A stretch of 64,000 nt of DNA, from positions 21,916,742 to 21,980,741 of the forward strand of contig NC_045141.1 in assembly GCF_008831285.2 (NCBI RefSeq). Reading direction: 5' to 3'. How positions within the stretch are numbered: position 1 is the first letter of the stretch; the number at the start of each line of letters is the position of its first letter. Origin of the DNA: Nymphaea colorata. Its lineage: Eukaryota > Streptophyta > Magnoliopsida > Nymphaeales > Nymphaeaceae. The position numbers and the translations under genes were made by a program. The notes beneath the pieces were generated by a model. The model was not told the DNA's origin and ran no database searches. It saw only the letters and a list, made by a program, of their open reading frames with translations. Positions 1 to 11,200 of the stretch are shown piece by piece.

Positions 1-504
1 AGGCCAGATTGTCATGAACCAACTTGGACCATGTCAAGCTCATAGTCGATGCTGAGTTTAGGTTCTAGCTAAAAGCAAAATATGTTGATGTAAACAAAAA
101 AAAATACAAGTCAAAATGGTAGAATAAAAAAATGCAAACATGTAAGAAAACACAAAAAACATGGATTTAAGGGTATAATAGTGAAATGTGACTCGTATTA
201 ATGTGAAAAATATAAAATGTCTTGAGGAAGTAAGGATTAAAAGAATAGCGAGAATGAGTGAATTGAGAAGCGAAAGATTGATTGATAGGAAATTAAAGTT
301 TTTTGTATGAAAAATATGAGTAATCTTTGCGTGATGGCGTTCTTGAAATTTCCTAGAGAATCCGTCTGATTCCAATCAGTGAAATGCGGCGGCAACGGAC
401 CGAGTTCGGCCTCCATGTTGTCGCCCGACGACTCAGGCTGACCGGACGTATTTCTTGCCAAAGCAAGTCCATCAGAATTCCGGTTCCCCGCCCCGTCTTC
501 TCCG
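1..504. other. AT-rich 5' flank, no gene seen
   Basis: AT-rich DNA upstream of the first ATL gene, turning GC-rich after about position 380. Open frames here are short, low-complexity or shadows of the ATL gene. Promoter and 5' leader of the ATL gene probably lie here, but no TATA box or transcription start could be fixed. Confidence 0.5.
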
Positions 505-1317
505 ATGACGCCGGGGAGAGCGCACCACCACCTCCTCCTCCTTTCTTTCCTCGTCTTCGGTTCCTTCTCGGCTGTTTCCGGCGATACCAACTACATTCGT
601 CACCGTCACCTCTCGCCTGCGTCCGCCCCCTTGCCGTCCCTCTTGACTTCCACCTCCTCCTCCGACGCGCCGTCCCGCCTCTTCGTCACATTTGTCCTCG
701 TCGTCTTCTTCATGCTCGGTTTCATTTCCATCTACCTCTGCCGCCTCACCATCGACCTCGTCATCCTGTCGTCTCCGGGGCACCACGCCCAGGCGCACGG
801 CAACCCCAGCAGCGACTCGGACGAGCCCTACGACGTCGGCCTCCACCCTAAGCTCATCGCCTCGTTCCCCATCTTCCCTTACTCTGCGGTGAAGGAAATC
901 CGGCCAGACTCGCCAAACCTCGAGTGCGCGATATGCCTCTCCGAATTTGAAGGAGAAGACGTCTTCCGTCTGCTTCCAACCTGCGGTCACGGCTTCCATC
1001 CGGACTGCATCGACGGCTGGTTGGTCTCTCACTGCACCTGCCCTGTCTGCCGGTGCAACTTGAATTCCGACGTCGAGGTGCGGTCGACGATGCCGGTGTT
1101 TGCGGAGATACGGCACGGCGGGCGGCTGTCGTTCAAGGAGGAAGAAAGCAGGATGCTGATGCAGTTTCACTCTGCACGAAGCAGCGTCTTAGGTCCTGGT
1201 GCTGGTGGGCAGATGGCGGGGGGCAGTCGGCCGGAATCCTCTTCCTACCGACGATTTTCTGGCATGGTTGCGGGGAATTGTTTAGGCGATGAGGAAGCCG
1301 GCGTGCCTCATCGATAA
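505..1317 (+). CDS. ATL-family RING-H2 finger protein (probable E3 ubiquitin ligase)
   Basis: A single-exon gene for a 270-residue protein of the plant ATL family, membrane-anchored E3 ubiquitin ligases that recruit E2 enzymes through a RING-H2 finger. Seen in the sequence: a hydrophobic N terminus (about residues 9-25, possible signal peptide), one transmembrane segment (about 58-80), the ATL GLD-type box (GLHPKLIASFPIFPYS, 112-127) and a complete RING-H2 with zinc ligands C141, C144, C160, H162, H165, C168, C179 and C182. Trp172 lies four residues after C168, as is usual in ATLs. The basic, Ser/Gly-rich tail (190-270) is not conserved in a way I recognise. The gene is strikingly GC-rich compared with its surroundings and intronless, as most ATLs are. 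It converges with the NPC gene, whose stop codon lies about 600 bp away. The substrate and exact ATL member cannot be read from sequence; the family call is firm. Confidence 0.93.
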   Translation: MTPGRAHHHLLLLSFLVFGSFSAVSGDTNYIRHRHLSPASAPLPSLLTSTSSSDAPSRLFVTFVLVVFFMLGFISIYLCRLTIDLVILSSPGHHAQAHGNPSSDSDEPYDVGLHPKLIASFPIFPYSAVKEIRPDSPNLECAICLSEFEGEDVFRLLPTCGHGFHPDCIDGWLVSHCTCPVCRCNLNSDVEVRSTMPVFAEIRHGGRLSFKEEESRMLMQFHSARSSVLGPGAGGQMAGGSRPESSSYRRFSGMVAGNCLGDEEAGVPHR

Positions 1318-1919
1318 TGGCGCCGGGGAAGGTGCTCCAACCTGTGAATATTTTTGCCCTTTCTGTTTTCACGAGAAATTGTATCTGAAAGAGTTCAGAT
1401 TTTGTTTATTGATATCGGACCGTTGATCCTCGACAACGGACGGCCGACAAAAAAAAAAAAAAAGAACTCCGATGACTCATATTTTTCAGGATAAACATAA
1501 AAGAGCGCTCTGAAGGATCATTTCTTGATCCGACGGTCCACTGTCACTGTAGTATTCACTATTAATTACATTATATTAGTTTATCGTTACACCCAGCATA
1601 AACAATCTTTTTTTAAAAAAGAAAGAGATTAGATATTTCTCCTGCTAAGTCAAAAGTGTTGTTGTTTTCTTAAACTCCATTTTTCTCTTCTATCATTTTC
1701 TCCACCTCCAAAGGTGAACGGGTTTGCAGATATTCCACAGATACAATATATCATGCGACTTAATGTCCCATCATTCATTGATGGCAATTACAGAGGCAGT
1801 ATATTGTGATTTATTACACATTAACATGATTCAGTTCAACAAATACCATTTTTGATACAACACAGTGCAACGACGGGAAGGAAACAGTAGATGCTACAAA
1901 TTAATAAGAAACCGAGCAA
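1318..1919. other. Convergent intergenic region (ATL and NPC 3' ends)
   Basis: About 600 bp between two tail-to-tail genes, so both 3' untranslated regions should lie here. It contains an A15 tract at 1449-1463 and AT-rich sequence. No further gene is seen. Confidence 0.55.
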
Positions 1920-4280
1920 CTAAGAATTGTTGCACACAAAACAAGCAAACACTTTGTTGATGAAGGTCTTGGATTTTGGCTTCTTGAGAACGTGGACGGT
2001 GACGATCTCCGATTCGTGCATCCCATTTTTCCGGCATTGATCATAGGCGTCCAGGAACACCTTCATGGCTCCTTGGACATACTCTACGGCCTGACCAACG
2101 GTCATGTCCTCCACCAACTTGTCCGGATAAGTGTCCTTCTTATGGTCGCCGTTCAGCTGGGCTGCCAGTTGCACCAACTCTTGCTGGAATTCGCTGAGCT
2201 TTGCATCTTCTTTCGCATCTTCCTTTCTCAGCTTTACCGGCACCGGAAGTGTTTCTGGACAGTGTGATCAAATTAAACATTTGCACCCCTCTTTATACAC
2301 TTTTTACTATAAAAATTGAAGAAAATTATGTGCCATAAGCTTATATTTGAAAAAAGCTTTAACATTATATGGTAATGATATTGATATGTCTACATATATA
2401 ATGTATGGCATATAATATCATGGTGACCTTATAATATGGAGGTTTCATGTAATTAGTGAAAGAGGAGGGACAAATTACCTGGGCAGTCATCCCTTGGAGT
2501 TGTTCTTGTGAGAACAAGGTGGTCGAAGGTTCCAGCCCAGGCGTCGCGCTTGGTCAAGAAGTCTTTGAGATTGAAAATCTTCTTGACTGTGGCAGGGATG
2601 GAGGAATGCTCGAACTCAGACGAAGGCTGTGGCCCCGTGGGTCCATGAACAACTGCCAGAACAAATTCCTTTTACTTTCCTCCTCATTAGAATATATAAA
2701 AGTGGATTCTCAAATCGGATCACTTTTCTCACCTTTTTGGTTAAAAATGCTTAAAACATGACAATCTTAGAAGCAAATAAACAAAAAAAGTTATTTTGTT
2801 AAGAAAAATGCACCCAATTAAGCATTGCACAGATGAAAGAAGAATCAGACTAATTAATGTTTGATATATATTGCTTATGAATAAGCATTAGAAGAAGGTA
2901 AAAGGACATATTAACAACAATATTGATTTCGAAATGCAAAAAACCACATGATTTTTACCATATAAAAAGTCTATATGACTAACAATTTCAAAGAATAGAA
3001 TGCACAAAAAATTGATGCGCTGCGCAGATAGTCCATGTGACATGAACAGAAACCAAATAACCAATCTATGTTCACTGATAAAGAAAGTCATGATAAAGAG
3101 CAAAAAAGTTTCACTATAATTGATGCCCTAGAAAACCAAAGACTCGTCATCCCAGCTTAACTTTGGATATGTTGGTTGCAACTACCTCCCCTTGCTCAAC
3201 AACTTCCTTTCCCTGAAATTCCTGCCAGAAGATGAATTTCAAAATCCAGAACTTACCAATTCCCTTCTCAATCCAAGGGGAGATCATGATGGTAGGGACG
3301 CGGACTCCGAGCCGGTCGAACCGGAAATTGTACGGCTCCTGCCCGACGATGTCGTCCGGGCTCGGCACGCCCCGGACCGGCGTGGGCACATGATCGTAGA
3401 AGCCACCATGCTCATCATAGGTGATGATGAAGAGGATTTCGTTCCATTGAGGGCTGGATCTCAATGCCTCGTACACTTCCTTCACAAATTTCTGCCCTTC
3501 CGCAACATCATGAGAGGGATGATCATCGTTTCCAGGCAGCAATTTGAGATCAAAGTACCTCTGCTCAACCACCACATAGTTTGGGAGCTTCCCCTCTTTG
3601 CAGTGCCTCTTGAAAGTTAGGTCGAACTGGTGAAACTTGGGTACGTACTTCAATTTCCTGAGGTTTCTATAGAAGAGGGTTGAGGGTGGGTACTGGTAGT
3701 AGATCCCGAAGTCGAATCCCGCCTCGTCCAACGACTCGAAGATTGTTCGCTGCGGGAGGCCCTCGACCAACTTCTTCGTCTCGTTGCTCATCATGCCATG
3801 CGACGTCCCCGAGTGCACGTACAACCGGTTCGGCTGCGTCGATGCCGGGACGGACGCGAACCACCGGTCGCAGACGGCAAACTCCGAGACGAGGGCCTTG
3901 TAGACCGGTACTGCATTGGGAAGAAACCCATTCATCACGGTCTCGGACATGCCCTTCTGCATCGACTCGGCCTGCTGGGCGAAGCCGTTCATCGGCGGCG
4001 GATCGGCTGAGAAATCGGTGTTGTTGCCGAAGACTTGCTCCCGGATGGCCTGGAAGGAGTGGCCGGGGTCGGGGTCGACGTACTCGGACTGGTCCCCGAA
4101 GTAGACCTTGGCCGAGTCGGGCTGGGTGGTGGAAAGTGGGTTCCATTCCTGGCCAGTGACCCCATTGATCTCTGGATTCAAGGACTTCATCCATCCAAGC
4201 ATGTGATCAAAGGATCGGTTTTCCTGGACCAGGACGACGACGGTCTTTATTGGACATGGCGGACTAATTTCAGTAGACAT
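1920..4280 (-). CDS. NPC: Non-specific phospholipase C (NPC3/4/5-like), three exons
   Basis: Plant NPC enzymes hydrolyse phospholipids such as phosphatidylcholine to diacylglycerol plus the phosphorylated head group and resemble bacterial phosphatidylcholine-specific PLCs. I assign three minus-strand exons: 4280-3257, 2652-2479 and 2254-1920. Both introns (604 and 224 bp) are GT-AG and keep one open frame of 510 codons plus TAG. Motifs: ENRSFDH (20-26), [15 protein letters not shown] (138-152), NDDHPSHD (251-258) and [12 protein letters not shown] (287-298). Exon 2 encodes the conserved stretch containing HGP and [13 protein letters not shown]. The absence of an N-terminal signal peptide and the end [11 protein letters not shown] fit the NPC3/4/5 group rather than NPC1, 2 or 6; the terminal cysteines could be acylated, as reported for NPC4. 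The start at 4280 was chosen because family similarity begins there; an in-frame ATG at 4385 would add 35 residues, partly Arg-Glu repeats encoded by a CT tract. A P1BS-like site lies about 125 bp upstream. Confidence 0.93.
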
Positions 4281-4404
4281 TCTCTCTCTCTCTCTCTCTA
4301 GATCTCTGTGGCTCTGTAAGCTGCAAGACAATGAAGAAGATGAGTGGGATTTAAGGTTGGTGTCTTGGCAGAGAAGCACACGCATTGGAGAAGCTAAGTT
4401 GGGA

Positions 4405-4412
4405 GCATATTC
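4405..4412 (-). promoter_or_regulatory. P1BS-like PHR1-binding motif upstream of NPC
   Basis: The plus strand reads GCATATTC, so the minus (gene) strand reads GAATATGC, a match to the palindromic P1BS consensus GNATATNC bound by PHR-type phosphate-starvation regulators. It lies about 125 bp upstream of the chosen NPC start codon. NPC4 and NPC5 are known phosphate-starvation genes in Arabidopsis, so the position is sensible. One such match is expected by chance roughly every 4 kb, and it may lie within the 5' leader. Confidence 0.4.
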
Positions 4413-5535
4413 CTGGATAAACTCTAACCTAACTGGCTTGAGGAATTTGGCTAAGTAGAGAAAGCAATATTATAAAAGGAATATGGAACGTACAGTTAAT
4501 TAGCCAAATTTTATGCGATGAGAAATGACTTGTAGATCTGAGCTTCACCTAACTCAAATAAGCTGCAACATCTAAAAGAACAGCTAATCTGCACATGCAC
4601 ACACAGTTCATAGTATAGATTTATCTTTTAAATATCCAATGTTTTAGTTATTTCTTTCAATTGTTGCGTTTCAATGGACGCCATTTTGGCACTTTGTTAA
4701 TGGAAGTAAATGTTTTACTTAGTTGGAACAGCGAGAGCGAACGCGAACTTTGACATGTGCCCGCTTGAAAATTAAACCAATATAAAATGACAAAATTAGG
4801 TTTCTAATTAGGTCAATTCTGCCAAAAAATATATATATATCTCAACTAAGCTACTGAGAAATATTGATTAAATAACTTGAGAAGGAACTCAACGACTACC
4901 AACTGAATAATGCATCGGGAATTACAAGAAGGTTGGACCCCATATTAATATCGTCATCTGGGTACTATATTGTCGATCTGTCATAAACCACCCCACAAGG
5001 TAGAGGCGTGCCTTCAACGCATTATGTCAGGATGCTCTTCATCTTATCAAAATCGTGCATGTAGAGAGTTTCGGTGATTACGAAAGGCCCCGAAGGACTT
5101 CCCCTGTTTGCTGGATTTCATTAGGGTTCGGAATATAGAAATCAAAATCAAGGGCCGAGCTAAAAATTTTTCATACGAAGTCTAATTATAATTTTAAAAT
5201 TTTGACGAAATATAATTTTCAAAATTTTTATATAGAATAAATGATTTTTTTTTAAATTATATGTCTTTTCTTTTATAATATGAAGGGGGGGGGGGGGGGG
5301 CAAGGTCCCTACGGCTCCGCCTCCCCCCTTCGCGCCGCCCCTGATGAAAATAGTTGAACCCATAGATGGTAGTGATCCAATGGAATTTATGGGGATGATG
5401 GAGCGTTCGCTTTCAAGCAGGTAGTAAGATGGAATACTTTGCTGCTCACCTTCGGTGTATATTTACTAGTAACCTACTTTTATTATGATTTTGACTTAGT
5501 TTAAGTAACTTAATTGTATATTTAGTTATTTCTTG

Positions 5536-5566
<31 letters not shown>

Positions 5567-6552
5567 AAGTTTGTATATTTTAGTTTTTTAACGTTTTTTA
5601 TAATTTCAAAAGTTTTTCTTTTTTACTTTAATGGAGGCATTTTAGTTATTACGCACCTCTCTGCATCATCAGCAGGTTTGAAAAGAAAGGGCTGATGCCG
5701 ATATTTTGCCGTTAATTGGCATATCAAAAAGGAATAATCCCAGTCTTCAAAATGCTTGAGAAATTTGTCATTCTATAAGGAATCAGTTTGATCGTTGATG
5801 TTTTCGGATGAATGTGGATCGATGGTGAAAGATGATTCCTTATGAGTCTTGTACTTATGGAAACATAGCAACCAATCTCTCCCTCCCTCAATATATAAAG
5901 CAACTGAAACTCACTTTTACCATTTTTAATAACTCTCACTTGTAAATACTTTTTTTTTTTTTTCTTTAAATGTGAAGGGAGAGAATGAAATGATCACTAA
6001 ATGAGCTTGCTATAAATATAAAAATATTGGCTGTCAAAGCGTGAAGGAAAGCATTAACAATGACGTAAAGCAACTAAAATACGTTGAGTGTGGTAGGGAT
6101 AACGAAAGAAGTGGGACGCAGAGTATATATTCACGTTTTTTTAAATCTTTAAAATGGACGCTTTTGTTTTCGCGATAAGATGCAAACTCCCCATGTCCAT
6201 GTCAAACTTTTTTATTCTCATATTGTTGCACTTCTCTCTCTCTCATTTCAAATATGGACATTGGATATCTTTTCCATGCGTCATGGAATCACCGTTCTCT
6301 CTTCATGTCGGAGCAATCTTTTGCACGTGACCTCCTCTTTGGTTTATGAGAGATCCACAAATCTAAGAGATGGCATTTTCTTTGGAGTATTTGGCTATGT
6401 TGTTTTTGGTGGCGGAAGTCACTACTATCGTTAAGACGTTGCCCGGATTTTATCTCTAACTTTACTCATCATTTTTTGTTATAATTTGTTTGTTGTATGT
6501 TTTATATCCATTGCTCTTCGATGTGTTTCGTTAGAATGAAGTCAGTTTCATC

Positions 6553-6588
<36 letters not shown>

Positions 6589-6685
6589 TCCTAGCTTTTT
6601 TAGCTGGTCACATTATCATTTATTTTAACAATGATAAACAAATGGTGACTTCTTATTTCTTAGAAACCAGACTTAAGCAAGATGT
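4413..6685. other. Intergenic region upstream of NPC, simple repeats
   Basis: No gene recognised. Contents: an AT dinucleotide run at about 5538-5563, a G16 tract at 5285-5300 within a possible small nonautonomous element (listed separately), and a TTTC tetranucleotide repeat at about 6553-6590. The open frames found are short and of low complexity. Confidence 0.5.
5146..5345. repeat. Possible short nonautonomous repeat with GC-rich ends
   Basis: An AT-rich core of about 200 bp is bounded by GC-rich ends: AAGGGCCGAGC on the left and, read on the opposite strand from the right, AGGGGCGGCGC. Such GGGCGGAGC-ended AT-rich repeats are common in plant genomes. A related fragment (GGCAGAGCTAAAAATTTT) occurs near 10155. 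The inverted ends are imperfect and no target-site duplication was identified. Confidence 0.3.
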
Positions 6686-6845
6686 TGGGATGTAGCGCAG
6701 TTGGTTGGGCAAGTAAAAGCGTGATTGGCAGACGACAGTTCGACTTTCATGGACGCTACTCTTCTAAAGTGCAAATAGTGGATACGCTACTTGCACTCTA
6801 ATTGACAAGTTTCTCGCTTTTTACGCAAGTCGGGAACCACCCTTG
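6686..6845 (+). mobile_element. tRNA-derived SINE-like copy
   Basis: Position 6693-6704 reads TAGCGCAGTTGG, a good RNA polymerase III box A, and 6736-6746 reads CAGTTCGACTT, close to the box B core GGTTCGANTCC. The boxes are 43 bp apart in tRNA-like order. The sequence between and after them does not form a tRNA cloverleaf and continues unrelated, which is the head-plus-body layout of a plant SINE. The 3' end is not defined: I saw no clear poly(A) or short-repeat tail and no target-site duplication. Confidence 0.55.
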
Positions 6846-6867
6846 AACTCCAGGGATGGGAGCAAAT

Positions 6868-7241
6868 GGGGTTTGTTTGGACCTCCTTTTGAATCACCAT
6901 ACCTAAGCAAGAGAATGATCAAATCTGTCATGATTCAGATCTCTCCATTGTCACTTTTTCACAAGCCAAAGCCATCAAGATTGTGTTTGATTGTTTTGGA
7001 TCTTAAGCAGATTTTAGAACCTTGGATTTGAGATCGGAGGTTTTAAAAGCTTATGTTTAGTGTACTCCCTCAGTCTCTCACTCTCCTCCCCTCTGTACGT
7101 AGATTTGGAATCCACATTTAAAGTCATAAACCGCCCCTTCCGATTTGAGATCCATTGATTTGAGATCCATTCGTATTTATTCAGCAAATCCAACCTCGAA
7201 TTTGAGATCCGAAGCAGATCTGAGGTTATCAAACGCAACCT
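6868..7241. mobile_element. Possible MITE-like element (hAT-type ends)
   Basis: The left end reads GGGTTTGTTTGGACCTCC and the right end, on the opposite strand, AGGTTGCGTTTGATAACCTC. These are imperfect inverted ends of the G-rich, CGTTTG-containing type often seen in plant hAT-related MITEs. The inside contains a repeated GATTTGAGATCCATT motif (7142-7171). No coding capacity. Boundaries and class are uncertain. Confidence 0.35.
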
Positions 7242-7475
7242 AAGTACATCAACTACTAAGATTAAGATTAAGAAGTCATTTATATTATACTCTAGTGCGG
7301 GGTGGTGCTCGGCCTTGAAGGGTGGGGGACATTTTTCTTGGCTTTTTTTTATTTTTGTTGAGGGTATTTTCAAAAGTAAATATTTCAAGTTTCCACTTCT
7401 GTCCTATTTTTGGGCAGTTACGTCATTTGTCCTCCGAGCATTGGCATTTGATGTGCAGTGCCGACACATTGGATC

Positions 7476-7781
7476 TAGGGATGTACAACGAGCTCGAGCT
7501 CGACTCGTTTAAGCTCATGTTCCTTAGTATATATTTTTTGCTTAAAATCTTCATGTTTTTATTTAAGCCATTTTAAGTTTTTGAGATTACAAAAATAAGT
7601 ATTAGTGTTAAACAAACTTAATTGGGTCAAGTTCATTCAACTCAAACTCGATTCGTTTACAAACTCGAATCATCAGTTAAGCTTGAATTCTACTCATTTA
7701 ACTTATGAGCCAAGCTGAGTCGAGCTTAACCAAGCGAGTTTGAGTTGAGCTCGAGTTGGCTCGACTCGTTGTACATTCCTA
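7476..7781. mobile_element. Foldback MITE-like element, CTCGAG-rich arms, TA flanks
   Basis: The left end reads TAGGGATGTACAACGAG and the right end, on the opposite strand, TAGGAATGTACAACGAG. The similarity continues inward through CTCGAG/GAGCTCG-rich arms, giving a roughly 306-bp palindromic element. The outermost TA on each side could be a TA target duplication, as with Tc1/mariner- or PIF-type MITEs. There is no open reading frame. A diverged relative with the same GAGTCGAGCTTGAATTC flavour lies at about 11040-11250. Confidence 0.65.
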
Positions 7782-8071
7782 AGCAAATCGGTAAGAAGTC
7801 TTACCACTGCTTCTCATAGTAGGGCGAAGTCAGGTTAATTGAACAGATCAGAACCATTTTCAAGGTTTCAAATGGTGTTAGATAGAGTGGAGTTATAATA
7901 TAGAAATCGTGTACAACGCATGATACCAGTTAATTTACTTGTATCCTCAAGTCTTTCCTTCGACCAACTGAGGTTCTTTTCCATATTTATCTGCCTTTAT
8001 TTTATGAGTTGTTCATTGTTAAAGATTGCCTAGTCGAACTATTTTTTTTAATAAAATGGCTCAAAGAGAAT

Positions 8072-8278
8072 TGAAATCAGCCGGCGAACATTCATAGCTA
8101 GATGATTTTTTTAAAAAAATATTTTGTAACACTAAAAACTGCCAGTAAATGGTACATGTGTCAATGAGAGTTGATTGGCTATGGTTTTTAATTATAGAAT
8201 GTACCATTTGCAATGTTTTTTAGCATTGCAAAATATAAAATATCATCCAGCCATAGACGTTGGCCGACTAATTTCATT
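8072..8278. mobile_element. Foldback MITE-like element (family A)
   Basis: Two arms of about 80-90 bp are inverted copies of each other. The left arm runs TGAAATCAGCCGGC, then CATAGCTAGATGATTT, ATTTTGTAACACTAAAAA and AAATGGTACAT. The reverse strand of the right arm runs TGAAATTAGTCGGC, then TATGGCTGGATGATAT, ATTTTGCAATGCTAAAAA and AAATGGTACAT. The central loop is only about 30-40 bp. No coding capacity. The cluster at 20202-20470 shares its core. Confidence 0.65.
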
Positions 8279-11200
8279 TCCTCAAATGACTCATGACTCA
8301 TGTTTCATTTAAAGGAGAAGATATTTCCCAAGTATTGCTCACACAAAAAAGTTAGAGCTTTCTCTCTCTCCTTCTTCTCTCTCTCCTTTTTGCCTCTAAA
8401 TTTTGTTATATATTTTTATTTAATCGATTCTCTCTCTCTCTCTCTCTAGATTACTCATTCAAGACCATATCATGAAAATAACATTAATTATTTAATTCTT
8501 GTCTTCTTGGACTTGAAGGTCTGGAGTTGATCAACCTCCCGGTCGGGCATATGATTGTCCCTTTTCTTAATTTTACGAATTTGGTGTGACAAAAGATCCA
8601 CACTAAGATCTGGCTCATAAAATTCAAAATTTTAAGACCCAAACCAGATTTCCATTTTGCTTTTTAATACTTATAACAAACCAGAGAAAGGTATGATCTT
8701 AAGTCCACATATCCTTAAAGATCAAACGATATGGGAACTCAAAAAATGTTCAATACAGCACTCACAAGCCAGTTATCTATATCATATGGTAAAACAATTC
8801 CACCAACAGTAAATATATAACTCTCAAGGCAGGATCACCAGCGCCATTGAGGATCACCCTCATGCATGTTATTTTCTTTTTTTAGAAGGGAAAAAGGAAA
8901 AGCTCCTTCAGGATTCTACCAATAAAGTTTTTTCCTTTTCTCTAAAGTAGAATAAACGCATGAAATACTGAAAGAAGACAAATCAGGTTTGATCAGTTCA
9001 TGCTTGCTAGAATACATTTTCTTTTTTCGATACTACATTTTTCTTTCCTTTTAAACTGCAATTTTGGGTTCTGCATCTTCGTATTCCGTCCAAGTTGCGG
9101 GGCCAAAAAAATGCCTTCTCAGATAGTTCCACCCGAGTTACGCCAGTTTGTGCCCCCTGGTGCAGGAAGAAGAAGCAGGAAGATCTGGAGCCGATTGAAT
9201 CCTCAAGATACAGATCAAAGAACTGGTATGTGGAAAGGTGGGGAAGGATCACAAAACTGGCTTCGACTCAGACATGACTTGTCTGATTGCATCAGCCTAT
9301 CCTTGGGAGATGCAAAGAAAAATACCTTCTCTTGATTTTTTTTTTAGAGAGAGAAAGAGATGGGTCTCTGTTGTTTCTCTTTCACACGGCTGTAGTCGTC
9401 TACTGTAGATCAAATCTTTTAAAGCTGCACCCTTTCGAGCGCCGATGGCTTTGACTGTTGACTGGATCCATCCACTCCCTCCTCGGTTGAGTGTAGATAT
9501 GAGGAATCTTCGCTTGGTTGAACTTCCAACATCTCAGGGCCTCTCTCAAAGAGAGGAAGGCTGACAAAGAAGGGGAAGAAGCTATTGTCCATAGCGAGAT
9601 TCCCTCATTTTGCACTCTCTTTCTCTGGGCATCATTCTGCCGTTGAAAACTCAAATTGGTAGTGCATTGTTTCGATGAAGAGTGACTCTGTAATGAGTTT
9701 CAGTATCGCCTACTTGAGAAGCTTGGTGTTCGAGCAGAAGCTGCACGCTTTTTTCCTTTATTTTCTTTCTAAGTTTGTGCATTGTATAATTGTACGCTAA
9801 GTCCAGTTATGAATAATATATAGCTGAAGGCTTCCAAGGAATCGTTCTTCTTTTCTGACTTCTGTTCTCGGAATGTGCGACTCAGAGTCAAATGCATGCA
9901 AAACGAACGCGCGTCTGCAACAACATGGCCGTCACTGTAGCTGAAATGACAAGCAAGCGTAACTTTTCGGACGGCGTATAACAGGGAGGATCAGGTGATG
10001 TCTCTCCTGCACTCGAGCTTGTGAGTGTAATAGTGCATGTTTCATGGTGTGTGTGAGTCCAAACACCTACTCACACTCGTTCATATTCACATTCGAGCGT
10101 GTGTACTTGGGTGTATGTGTGTCAATTTGTGTGTGTGAATGCCTCACATTCTAGTTGTGGCAGAGCTAAAAATTTTAAGAGGATAGATTGTTTTGAAAAT
10201 TTTCAAGAGCATCAATATATATAAACAAGTAAATAATTGAAGACATCCATATAAAAGTAAAAAAAATTTACGATTGGTGGGGGCACACACCTATACCAGC
10301 ACACACGTGACTCAAACATCTCCAACAAATGTATGTCTGTAATGTATGTGTGTTTGTATGTGTCTTTGTTTGTGCAAACATGTCTACGAGGAATTTCCAT
10401 GATTTGATCTAAGAAGGTAACCGGAGGATCCAAACTCAAGCCTGTCTTCTTTGTCATAGAAAAAAAAAAAAAACCCACTCAATATGGGATCTGGCATACT
10501 CGGTTTGGCACTTTATTGGATCCCAGTTGGATATCAAACTCGGATTTGGATTCAGTAATGAAATTACAAGACAGCTTAAGTGAATAGTCAGATAGATATC
10601 AGACTCGTTTACATCTCTAATGAGATCCGTATACAAGGACTTTGGAGACAAAGACACCTTGGTTGCCATTCACCTCGAAGATGAAATAAGGCTGGCTGCG
10701 TCCATCGATGGATTGGGGTATGGGCCGGGACGAAACGGACGGCCATGATGCGTTTAAAGAGATGGTTGCTCCTTCCCCTCAAGAACGCGCCAGCCAACGA
10801 AAGCCAGTTGTCATACGGCAGTGTCCGGATGACATGGTGCGGTCATTTTTCTGGCGAGCGCATTTTCTTCCTTTCCTTTCGTTTTTTTTTTTGTCTCATC
10901 TAAATGTCGAAGGAGGATGCGTGTTAAATTCTCTCTTATTAACGTGAAAGGACTCAATCACCTAACGATACGTGGCATACTGCTACCTGTCATGCTACGT
11001 GTCTCATGTAATTGAAATCTTTCACTAGACTCAAGTTGCCCATATCTAAACTTAGAGTTGTCGAACTTACTCTAAAAAGCTTGACTCATCGCTAGAATTT
11101 AATTTTATACTTTCGAGTTATAAGAACTTGTCTAGTTTAAATTTGTCTCAACTCGTTTATAAATGAGTCGAGCTTGAATTCAAATTTACACTCAAAATGT

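Noticed and set aside
472..1170. 232-codon minus-strand frame opposite the first ATL gene
   Set aside because: It is the antisense shadow of a GC-rich coding region; its composition (Arg/Glu/Val/Gly-rich) and lack of motifs argue against a gene, while the plus strand has a full RING-H2.
3667..4194. Long frames in other phases and on the plus strand across NPC exon 1
   Set aside because: They overlap the NPC exon, are Arg/Pro-rich and carry no domain; the NPC frame explains the region.
6686..6760. A tRNA gene
   Set aside because: Box A and a box B-like motif are present, but the sequence does not pair into acceptor and anticodon stems, so a SINE-like head is the better call.
9000..9654. 111-codon plus frame and opposing minus frames near 9.0-9.6 kb
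   Set aside because: No motif recognised, and overlapping open frames on both strands give no reason to prefer either.
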